Source: Tenodera sinensis (lineage: Eukaryota > Arthropoda > Insecta > Mantodea > Mantidae). Taken from it: DNA of 64,000 nt. This document shows positions 54,840-64,000 of the stretch, piece after piece. Every line of letters begins with the position of its first letter. Positions within the stretch are counted from its first letter, which is position 1. Location of the stretch: assembly GCA_030765045.1 (NCBI GenBank), contig CM060963.1, positions 113,603,735 through 113,667,734 of the forward strand, written 5' to 3'. The notes under the pieces are model-generated. The model was given only the letters and a program-made list of their open reading frames with translations, made no database searches and was not told the DNA's origin. The position numbers and the translations under genes are program-made.

Positions 54840-55790
54840 TTCTCCACTACTAAGTAGAGGAAGTATTATATTCCACCCAAAAATTTGATGTCAAAATTTC
54901 ACCTGAAATATATGTTTTGAGGGCCCCTGAATCCAAAAAAATCATTTTTAGAAAAAGGTGTGTGAGTGTGTGTGTGTCTGTGTGTGTGTGTGTGTGTGTG
55001 TCAGTCCGTGGAGAACATAACTCAAATACGAGAAGTTGTTTAAAAACCAAAGTTGGTATTTAAGTTTAATGTCTTTTAAGGATGCAACACAAAGATTTTG
55101 AAGAAAATTGCTCCACCCTAAACTACTCTTTACATGGAAAATTTTTTGAAAATTTTGATTTTCTTGAAAGTGGCTCTAACTATTTTGATTAAAATGTCAT
55201 GTTTGAGATATTTTGATGACAAATAAAGTGTATATTTTGTATTTTTTGGTTATAGCCTATGTAGTCCTGTTTACTCTGGATTACTTTTGAATAACTTGTA
55301 AACCGTAAGAGATAGACAAAATCATACTACATAAAAAATGTTAACTAACGCTAGATTTCTGACAATGAAGCCATTAATCATTTTGCTCTCCAATAATTGT
55401 AGATCTTGCTAAACACAGAATTTATCTCCAAATAAATATTTTTGTAGAGTGAACCATTTCAGAGATATTCCTTGTTATTTGTATAAGTTTTGGAGAACTT
55501 ATACTTTTGTCAAATGGAACATCGCTATTCATTTTTTTATATGTTAGGCATGCAAAGAGAATGGAGAATTTGAAAGCTTTAAAAGATTTTACTATCACTC
55601 AAAACCTACTGTATACCCACATTCCCATTGCACGTGCAAGAAAATAAGTGATAAGGTAATTTCTGCAAATGCTTATCTCAACTAACACAAAGAAGGTAGA
55701 AGAATAAGAGTTTGTAAGAATGGTTAGTACAAGAGTAGAGAAAGTCATGTGAGTGCAACACATAAGATTTTTTTACATACATTTGGAAAG
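54840..55790 (+). repeat. Dispersed repeat X, copy 3
   Basis: Longest copy. It includes a (GT)n run (54957-55000), the shared block 'aaccaaagttggtatttaagtttaatgtc' and the distal half matching 1436-1830. A 65-bp LINE 3' fragment is inserted at about 55343-55407. Confidence 0.8.
55343..55407 (-). mobile_element. I-type LINE 3' end fragment inside repeat X
   Basis: 'ctaacgctagatttctgacaatgaag' and 'ttttgctctccaata' match the complement of the LINE 3' end at 22240 and 62500. Repeat X copy 2 lacks this segment, which marks it as an insertion. Confidence 0.7.
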
Positions 55791-56412
55791 AAAATAAAAC
55801 ACAGCTAACAAAATTAATTTTCCTACTAAGCTATGAATTTGAAGCATCAGTCTGAAGTTGCTTTGTGTTACCTCCAAATATAAAGATGAAAGTAAGTTTA
55901 TGCTTTATACAAATCCAAAATGTTTGACCAAAATAGACAAAATTTTGTACTGACAATTTGGCAAAAGAGTTAGGTTACTTTAAAATGTTCAAAAGCAATG
56001 TCTTACTTTAAATTTATAATATGTTATATGCTTGTTCATTTTATTTGCAAAAGACTTCTCTTCTCTTCTCTTATAGTTGCCTTCTTTGTTTCAAAGCAAA
56101 GAATAAAATAGATAGTTGTGTGTGCATGAAAACAAGCAAGTGAAATCAGTGGTTTGTTCTGCATTTTCACACATAAATGAACTTTACAGGCACAAAATTT
56201 GCAAATATGTGTTTATGCTCATACAAACTGCCTCCCATTTGTATAAAGACTGCATGTTTATTGACACTTTGAGTGGAGGAAAGAAAAGTAGCCTGTTTCC
56301 AATATAACCTCATACTCTTTGGAAAAGTCCATGAGCTCGTTGCTCTTGTCAACTATCTGACTTCTTGCAATTTGGAATCTCCAAATTTGTGTTCTGTCTT
56401 TAGATCATCTTG
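55791..56412. other. No gene recognised
   Basis: A short frame at 56116-56307 has no signature. 'tctgtctttag' at 56402 is a possible but unsupported acceptor. Confidence 0.4.
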
Positions 56413-57590
56413 CTATTAAGGTCGTCTGAAAAGTTTGGTGACTGGTCCCACTATTAAGCATGAGGCGATTGCCCATACATATTGAGAGGCATGTCAACAA
56501 GTATCCTCTATTGTGCAAATCATGGAAGTGAAGCAGTGGTGCGCTCTGCAACCAAGCTAACAGAGTTGGTATGAGAACTCCTGTCTTTGTTTACAAACAT
56601 TTGAAAAAGTGGAAGATTTGTGGCTAATTTGTACAGTTTGACAGATGAGTAGAAGCAAACTCGGATAGAAACTTCTGGAGATTTCATTGACATATCTGAT
56701 TGAAATCTATAGGTTTTGGAAACCATCATACAGGAGATGAAACCTGATGCTACTGACACAAAGCATATAGCAATACATTGGCAAAGCATTAGCTTTTAAT
56801 GGATAATTTAAGGTGGGGAACTAAAAAGAAGCCTACCAGTGCCAAATATGAAAAATAAGGAAGAACAGTATTTGGAGACTTGCATCAAGTGGGAAAATTG
56901 AGCACACAGATCGCAGTGTGTGGACAGACATTGCCATGGAGGAAATTCCACATTCCACAGTGTTGACAGTTCTGACTGAATCTGTCGGAATTCGTTGCAG
57001 CAGCCATTTAAAAATTTCCTCGTAAACTTCATTGTCAGTTTGACCCTTGGGTAAAAATTCATGATGGATCAAGCCCTTGCTGTCAAAAGGGGAATCAACA
57101 TCATCTTAATCTTGGATTTGGTCAGTCAATTTTATTTGGGAGATGGGAAAGATGATGCAAACCATGCCATTGACTGTTGTTTGGCCCTCCACTAGATCTC
57201 ATCCATTGTAATAATTGTTTCCAAAACTTATGGGTTCTGGTCAGATATGTCATTATGTGCAGATGTTTCCATGTAAGTTTGCTTCTGCTCATCTGCAGCA
57301 TGTGTGGTACAAATCTTCCACTTTTTCAAATGTTCTTGAACAATTACACAAGTCCTCATACTGACTTCATTAGTTTGGTCACTTCTTAACATGTCTCTCA
57401 ATGCATATGAATGGCACCTCATCCTAGCCAGTGTGGTTTGTAACATATGGCATTATTCACCAGACTTTTCACCTTGTATTACATCAAAAAGATTTTGTTC
57501 TCCTTGGAAGCACAATACTCATAAAGAAGAACACAAGAAACCTTTGCTGACAAGTACTGAAAGTTCAATTTGAAAATGGTGTCAAACAGG
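56413..57590. mobile_element. Two mariner copies fused head-out as a palindrome
   Basis: The plus strand from 56413 starts with a mariner-type end 'ggtcgtctgaaaagtttgg' and encodes a broken N-terminal half ('YKHLKKWKICG', about 56600). The minus strand from about 57446 encodes the same part ('VQEHLKKWKICTTH', 'DEQKQTYMETS') and goes on to 'IHHEFLPKGQTDNEVYEE' (about 57070). The two N-terminal arms (56520-56730 and 57225-57440) are inverted copies. Family: mariner of the SETMAR-like type. Inactive. Confidence 0.7.
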
Positions 57591-58679
57591 CTATGTCATA
57601 AACATGGACAAATGTGACATCCAACTACTTAGATGCTCCATATTTTATGGGACATTAGGTAGCAGATTGCAAGTATCCCTGAAAATCAAGTTGAAGACTA
57701 TCTTAACAAGTTGGTACATCATAAATATGTCAGCAAGTGCTGAAATATCTTAACCTCAAACCATACTGAATAACATGTATGTATGTGAAAAAAGTCTCTG
57801 ACAAAAATTACACTTAAATTATCTTATGTGGTTACTGGCTACCATTGGTGATGGACATTTGGACTCATTGCTATACTTCATGATGGACAGGTGAGATTTT
57901 GTCTATCAGACCTCATAATTTCCTAAAATCTCAGTAGGTACTGGTCCAATGGAAAACCCCCATTTCACTTATGAAACATTACTTCTTGGCAAGAAGATTG
58001 ATATTTGGTGCTCAGTGACAGAAAGTAGGCCCAATTTACCTTAAGTAAGCTGTGGATATGGCAATTCCTGGTTATGTTTGATAAGTTTATGGCAATTATG
58101 TAATATCAGAAGACAACATTCAGTGCTTTTTCCAATATAATGTCACCCAGAAGAGGTTCATGAATTGTTTATGAAGTGAACAAGAGGAAAGAGAAAATGC
58201 AAAAACACAGGATTGTTCTCATGCAATTTTATGTATATGAAAATTTTAAACAGAAAGTGAGTGGTAACTATTCCCATTATCAGCATACTCTGGATGAACT
58301 TGAGGAAAACTTCCATGAGGAATAACTTGAGGAATAATTCCATAGTAATTACCTAATGTTGAATCAGTCAACCAACAGCTGAATGATGGAGAGGATCCTC
58401 TCCGAAACTAGTCTTATGTTTAATATTATTACAAGTAAATTGGAGCAAAACGCTTTTCTAAATATCAACATATTTTTCAGTTTATTAATATGCTCCACTG
58501 TTTTAACCACTTCATTATCATTAGTTTAATATAAGAAGTGGTGTTTTTATTATACTATGGTCAGAAGCAAACTGTTTTACTGTGGCCCACCCAGTACTTG
58601 CAAAATGAAAAGTATTTCAGCAAGCACTATAGTTTTTTATTAATATTGAGTTACCAAAACTAAAATTTAGCATTCTAAT
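57591..58679. other. No gene recognised
   Basis: No convincing protein or repeat signature. Confidence 0.4.
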
Positions 58680-59094
58680 TAAATTTCAAAGTTGTTGTTG
58701 TTGTTTTCTAGTGCCTTGCATCTGGCAATGAAGCCATTAGCATTCATGCTTTCCAATACTTTTGAACTGTAGTTTCTTCTGATCTTAATGCTTCACAGGT
58801 CTTCAAGTGGTCTTCGTTCATTTCTGCTGGATCGTTACACAGGACACATATTGGTGAGGCTGAGATGCCTATTCTGTAGAGATGACTTGCTAAGCAGTCG
58901 TGATTTGTCAGTAGTCGGAAGGCTGCAACCGCTGTTTTCCTTGGTCTCTGGGGGATTATATCTGGGTTGGAAAGTAGTGTAATCCATTTTTTATCTTTGG
59001 CATTTGTTTCTATTTCTTGTAGGTATGAATGAGAAAATTTTTTAATGATCAAGCGTTTTATTGAGGAATATGAGAAATTGAATTTAGACTTTTG

Positions 59095-60243
59095 TTATAT
59101 TGTTGTGCCTTTCTTTGCAAGTGAGTCTGCAGCTTCGTTCCCCATGACTCCACAGTGTGCTGGAATCCATTGGAGATGAACAGTCTTATTAACTTTTTGG
59201 AGTTGTGTTAACATTTTGTAGCATTCTCTAATTTTTGTTGACTTCTTTGTAGTATTTGAACATATTCCCTGAATTGCAGCTTCAGAATCCGAAAGAATTA
59301 CTGCCTTGTTAAATTTATTTAAGGGAAGATTTAATAATTGTCGGAGAGCAATGTGTATAGCCTCTATTTCTCCATCATAATTTGTTGTGTCTCTGCCAAC
59401 AGAATGATAAAAGGAAAAATGTGAACACACAACTCCAGCTCCAGTAAGGTTTTCCTTGGAGGATCCATCAGTATATATGTGCAGCCATTCTTCTGTGGTA
59501 CACCTAGTATTGATTGTTTCCAGAGCTAGAAGTTTTTGTATTTCTTTTGGTGTGTCTGATTTACTTATTTCCTCTATTAATTCGAAATTGAAGGTAGGTT
59601 GCAATAATTCCAATGGATTTTCTCTTATAAGTAGATTTTCTCTGGTGTTAGGAATGTTCAATTTGGATTTAATCTGTGTTACCTTTTCTAGGAAACTACT
59701 ATGAGTTTTAAGGATTGAAGGGGGGAGGTTCTCTTCTGTCCATTTAGAGTTTGGCAGTCGTAACATTTTCTCATGCTGGAGCAATGCTTGTTCTTCTATT
59801 TTTGTTGTTATTGATGGGGTCCGTGTTAAGGCAAGTATGGCATCAATAGGTGTGGATTTAACTGCTCCAGTGATTAGGCGAAGAGCCTGATTTTGTATTT
59901 GTTCAAGTTTATTGATGTTAGCATTTGCTGCTGTTATTAAAGCTTCAGAACAGTACAAGAGGTTTGGTTTAACATACATTTTGTATGTTGTATTAAGGAC
60001 TCTCCTTGAGCAGCCCCATTTAGCACCAGCTAACCTTTTCAGGATTTGCAGTTTCTTTTCAACCTTTTCTGAGATGTTTGTTATATGTTTTTTCCAACTT
60101 AGCTTTCTGTCGAAAGTGATGCCTAAGTATTTGGCATCATCAACTGCTTTGAGTGGTTTACCATTATAATTTATGTTAATATTAACTGGTTTGTATTTTA
60201 GTGTAAATAATTCATAATTTGTTTTTTCCACATTGATAGTCAT
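59095..60243 (-). pseudogene. LINE RT thumb and RNase H, one long frame (copy C)
   Basis: 382 residues in one frame: 'KYLGITFDRKLSWKKHI', 'LLYCSEALITAANANI', then RNase H with 'HIYTDGSS' (Asp), 'DGEIEAIHIALRQLL' (Glu), 'ILSDSEAAI' (Asp) and 'WIPAHCGVMGNEAADSLAKKG'. All RNase H acidic residues are present. A stop ends the frame at about 59095. The next frame (59052-58744) carries the C-terminal 'CVLCNDPAEMNEDHLKTC' motif. RNase H would clear RNA during target-primed synthesis. Confidence 0.85.
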
Positions 60244-60460
60244 GAGGTTTTTGGAGCTCCATTCATGTACTTTGTTTAGGGCTGTTTCTATTCTGTCTTT
60301 AATTAATTCAGGTTTTTTTGGGGAGCCTGAAATCCAAATGACTACATCATCAGCAAATAAAGCAATTTTGGTTTCTAAAGTTTTTATTATTGATGGAAGG
60401 TCATTTATATATATATATGTTAAAGAGTGTTGTGCTCAGAACAGCACCTTGTGGAAGTCC

Positions 60461-61327
60461 TCAGTGTGTTTGTTTATATTTGGAAATGTATGTATTATAT
60501 TTTGTGGCACAAAATCTTTGTAAAATAAACTGAGTTATCCATTTAAGCATGTTACTTTTCACACCTATTGATTGCAACTTCTCAATTAATTTGTTTGTCC
60601 AGACTGAGTCATATGCTGATTTAAAATCAATGAATACTGCTAAGGTATCCTCCTTCCTTTTGAAAGCTTCCTTGATGTCTTGGCTTAGTAGGAGTACATT
60701 TTCACTTGTACTATGATTCTGTCTGAAGCCGGTCTGTGAACTATTAATTAAGTTGTAATATTCTAGGAACCAGATAAGTCTAGATGCCACCATTCTTTCC
60801 ATCACTTTTGCAATAACGCTGGTCAAAGATATTGGTCTGAAACTATTAATATTGTTTGAAGGTTTGTTTTTCTTTAAAATCGGGATGATAATGGCTTTTT
60901 TCCAGTCGGAAGGTACAGTCATTCTCCAACAAGTGTTATACAGTTTAAGTAGGATTTCTTTTCCTTCCCTGCCAAGGTGTTTAATAAACTCTGGGTGGAT
61001 CTTGTCAGGTCCTGGAGATTTTTTGTTCTGTAATTGTTCTATTGCTAAATCCAGTTCTGTTTCGTTAAAATCCTGAATAAAAATATCATTTCGTATACCT
61101 TTTGGCTTATTAGTTTCTCTGATAGTTTTTTGGATAGCCTTATCTTGTTTTTTATACGCTTGGGGTATTCTTTGTGACTGAACATAAAACTTGTTAAGGG
61201 ATTCTGCTATTTCCCTATCTGTAGTTAAGCTTTTGTTATTATGTTTTAATGGTTCAGTTATATTTTTTGATAATTTTGTTTTATTAAGGAATTTGTATAT
61301 TTTATTTCCATCTTTCCTATAGTCCAT
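60461..61327 (-). pseudogene. LINE RT N-terminal and palm start (copy C)
   Basis: 288 residues: 'NKKSPGPDKIHPEFIKHLG', 'WKKAIIIPILKK', 'FRPISLTSVIAKVMERMVASRL', 'QTGFRQNHST' and 'AVFIDFKSAYDSVW' (first catalytic Asp). A frameshift near 60460 separates it from the FADD motif at about 60350. Without that shift, RT and RNase H would form one ORF, as in I-type LINEs. Confidence 0.85.
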
Positions 61328-61739
61328 ATGTTCTACAAAATTTGTGAAACTGGCCCTTTTTGCTGTAATTAATTCTTTCTTAAAAATGGCTGCTTTTCTT
61401 CTCCAGTTTTGTACATCTTCTGGACACTTGGTTCTTTCGGCTTTGGCTCTTGCTATATTTCTTTCGTGTTTTAACTTAGATAAAGATGGAGACCAAAAGT
61501 AGCTATATTTCTTTAACTTTCCTTTGGGGATATGTGTTTTGGCTGCTTATTTATTATTTTATTGATTTGTTCAGCAAACTTACTTGTCTGTTGTATAATT
61601 TACTGGCTTAAGTTAGAGCTCAGAATAAAGTCTGCACTATATGAAGTAGAATGTAATGTTTATTTATTCCTTATACCTGCAAACAGATTCTATATATACT
61701 AGCAAACATTAAAACAATTCTATGTACTATTTAATAAAG

Positions 61740-62488
61740 ATAAAAGGGATATCAGAAAGAATCTTCTAACATCCATAAAGATTGACAATAATATAAGTAT
61801 ATGCCCCAACAGAAGCTAGTGCAGAAGAAGAAATTGACAACTTTTACAACTTATTAGATAATGCAATAAACAACTATACATCAGACAGGCTAATTATTAT
61901 GGGGGACTTAAACAGCAAAATAGGATATAAAGAATCTGAAGAGGAGGTACCAATGGGACCATATGGCTATGTACACAGAAACACAAGAAGAGAAAAACTA
62001 ATACAATTCACTTACGGACACAGACTGAAAATACATTCTTTAAGAAAAGTCATGCTAGCAGATGGACATGGGTGGTCCCCAATGGAACAACAAAAAATGA
62101 GATAGACTTCATTTTAGTGGACCAAATGGAAGGAATAGTGGATGTACAAGTAATCAAATGGTTTACAGTATGACACAGATCACAGGATGGTAAGATTAAA
62201 GATGAATTTCCAGATTAAGAAGCATCACTTCATCAAACAAAGGGGGCCCACTACAGCACTAATAGATAAGGAATTATGCAAATTGGGACCGAGGAAATAT
62301 ACCAATGAAGTGCTCAAAAAATGATGGTGTGTGATACTCAGGGTCTACACAAATACACTGTATCAGATATCAACCAGGCAGTCAGAAAATCACAAGTAGC
62401 AAAACCACAGGGAAAAAGAAGGAATAAGTTGCAAATGACAACAATCAACATGATAGAACAAAAGGAAAAACTGAAGACAGTTAAATAT
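61740..62488 (+). pseudogene. RTE-like LINE endonuclease fragment
   Basis: Encodes 'VYAPTEASAEEEIDNFYNLL' (about 61800), 'LIIMGDLNSKIG' (61890, the GDxN motif) and 'GYVHRNTRREKLIQF'. Frameshifted later, then 'DHRMVRLKM' (the terminal Asp-His of the endonuclease). It resembles insect LINE endonucleases of the RTE type. Confidence 0.7.
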
Positions 62489-63187
62489 TGTTGTTAGCTA
62501 ATGCTGGATTTCTGACAATGAAGTCATTAATCCTCTTGCTCTCCAATATTTAATATATTGATAGAGCAATAGCAGTATAGTAACCGATTTTTAGAGAGCA
62601 CCATATTTTTGTTTTGGCGGTCACATCGCTCTCTCACAACCACCAGAATGTCTGGAGGACCACACCTGTCGTTGGTTTACGGGTCTCACCGACCTAACCG
62701 GGAGACTTATCAAAATAAATTCACCGACCATATCCTCTGATTACCAATCAGAGGACGTATTACATGCCATGACAGGTCAGCATGTTAGGGGTTAAGATTT
62801 ATAGAGAAATTAGAGAAATGTAGAGGTTGGAAAAATAAGGACTCCCTAGCCCTCAGAAACCCTAATAGCATCGGGGTCGGAAGAGAACAAGAGATGACCA
62901 AGGTAAGGTCAGAAGAAAAGTTACAGTGAAGAGCAAAACACCAGTAAGTGGAAGTAATGTTCTGCTCAGCTTGGGTACCTTGTGGTCGCTATTCACATAT
63001 CCCCTAGATGGAGATCCCTGAGTCATCACATAAAATATGGAATTACTCTTTGAGATAATATCATGGAAACAGACATGAAAAAGGTATTCACGTTGCAAAA
63101 AAAGGTGCTCAGAATAATGGAGAAAATGGATAAGTGGCATTCGTGTAGCCAATTTTAAAAAACCATAAGATATTAACCGTTCCCTGC

Positions 63188-63210
63188 ATATATATATATA
63201 TATATATAGT
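63188..63210. repeat. (TA)n microsatellite
   Basis: About 11 TA units. Confidence 0.9.
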
Positions 63211-63339
63211 CATTTGGTTGATTATTTTGTACAACAGATTACCTATTTTTATTAAATATTCCTCATATTCCCTTTTAGTGCTTTGCATGGAAATGTTTTT
63301 ACACCTAATGATGACAGTGGAATTCCTTGATTAAGTAGT

Positions 63340-63600
63340 ATTAATTACTATCAGGAGGCATATTATCATGTTCCCTGTTAGTGTTAGATATGGAACTGTT
63401 CACTGAACATAATGAGTAAAACACAGTTATTTGATCAAGTTGTGTAAGTAACTATCACCAGACACATTGTCATATTCCCTGTTAAGTGTTAGATATGGAA
63501 CTGTTCACAGAACATAATAAGTATAACACAGGTGTTTGATCATGTTGTATAAGTAACTGTCACTAGACACATCGCTAAACTCCCTGTTAGTGTTAGGTAA
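63340..63600. repeat. Tandem repeat, ~105-bp unit, about 2.5 copies
   Basis: 'actatcaccagacaca' variants start at 63347, 63451 and 63556. Each is followed by 'ttccctgtta(a)gtgttagatatgg', and the first two by 'aactgttcac(t/a)gaacataat'. A diverged partial unit may precede it at about 63270. Confidence 0.85.
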
Positions 63601-63754
63601 CTCATAGCTCATTTTATTCATCCTTTAAGTACATGAATTAAAGGGCACGTCAGAAAGTATACATACATCTTTATATTTACATATATATTTACACCCTGGT
63701 TTTCTTTGCCTTAATTGATTTATATTCTTCTAGACTATAAAGACAGTTAAATAT

Positions 63755-64000
63755 ACAAACCAACAACTAAAGATGGAATATGAAAAATAAACAGGAACAC
63801 TAAGAGGGCGATAAGGAGAGACTTACATGAAGATAACTAAAACCAAGTCAAAGAAGTAATGGAAAAAATTAAATCCATAAAGAAAATAAGAAAACAGACA
63901 AGGAAAGGCATGCACTGGATTATGGAAGTCAAGGATGGTGCAGGCCACAAGCAAACATCAAGAGAAGAGATCTCAAAGGAAGCTACCAAATTCTAAAGTC
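63755..64000 (+). pseudogene. RTE-like LINE linker, continuing past the window
   Basis: Continues the LINE interrupted at 62488: 'MEKIKSIKKIRKQTRKGMHW' and 'IMEVKDGAGHKQTSREEI', a basic endonuclease-RT linker. Cut by the window end. Confidence 0.55.

Larger units (their letters stand above)
58690..61620 (-). mobile_element. I-superfamily LINE, 5'-truncated (copy C)
   Basis: The minus strand begins within the endonuclease-RT linker near 61620 and ends at a (GTT)n 3' tail at 58690-58705. It is nearly identical to copy A over the shared part but lacks copy A's nested SINE and LINE, so it shows the uninterrupted sequence. Confidence 0.85.
62489..63739 (-). mobile_element. 1.25-kb insertion containing LINE-end composite E, copy 3
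   Basis: Flanked by a perfect 15-bp duplication 'aagacagttaaatat' (62474-62488 and 63740-63754). The left 62489-62995 is composite E on the minus strand, with the longest 5' part. The right 740 bp hold a LINE RT scrap ('KYGITLWDN', 63035), a (TA)n run and a 105-bp tandem repeat. Confidence 0.85.

Noticed and set aside
57391..57573. Plus-strand 'HYSPDFSPC' resembling a transposase third-Asp motif
   Set aside because: Only a few residues match, with nothing consistent around them and mariner sequence on the other strand.

Overview
The window is animal nuclear DNA, almost certainly from an insect with a large, repeat-rich genome. The transposable-element families (I-superfamily and RTE LINEs, Penelope, Gypsy/Mag, mariner/Tc1, hAT, piggyBac, several tRNA-derived SINEs) and the very long introns suggest a hemimetabolous insect such as a cockroach, termite, stick insect or locust. 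That placement is inference. I see no operons, rRNA, intact tRNA gene, CRISPR or bacterial features.

One host gene appears to run through the window on the + strand. Five small exons (16534-16580, 29999-30047, 30250-30318, 36941-37092, 54391-54433) have AG/GT borders and codon phases that agree at all four joins. They read as a short basic segment, one hydrophobic transmembrane helix and an acidic tail. I do not recognise the protein. Introns reach about 17 kb and are filled with transposons; both gene ends lie outside what I can see.

Layout. 1-7 kb: SINE pieces, LINE remnants, a 71-bp tandem repeat and a degenerate mariner with long inverted arms (5593-6865). 7.0-13.2 kb: a young Gypsy-type LTR retrotransposon with two 771-bp LTRs, a GTAT target duplication and an internal deletion fusing reverse transcriptase to integrase. 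13.3-20.8 kb: a hAT MITE, microsatellites, a mariner/DUF4817 element, a dead Tc1 element and a SINE. 21.0-26.8 kb: a near full-length I-type LINE carrying a nested LINE and a nested SINE. 27.1-29.4 kb: a hAT/ZBED-like element with 8-bp target duplications. 30-37 kb: host exons, SINEs, a MITE and a DDE transposase gene split by a SINE cluster. 37.3-41.3 kb: a decayed Gypsy/Mag element (minus) with nested insertions. 42-49.4 kb: an RTE LINE (minus) with a foldback element inside, a Penelope 3' end and a second LINE, bracketed by an inverted pair of about 640-bp repeats. 50-52.4 kb: a piggyBac element with a Penelope-derived hairpin inside. 54.4-64 kb: the last visible host exon, a dispersed repeat, a palindromic mariner pair, a second I-type LINE copy (minus) and an RTE LINE interrupted by a 1.25-kb insertion.

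The most unusual signal is a short element built from the two ends of an I-type LINE. Three insertions carry the same deletion junction, and each is flanked by its own target duplication, so a deletion derivative appears to have spread as a non-autonomous family. Also notable are a SINE-like family whose tRNA-like body runs antisense to its tail, and the Penelope copy with a hammerhead-like core.
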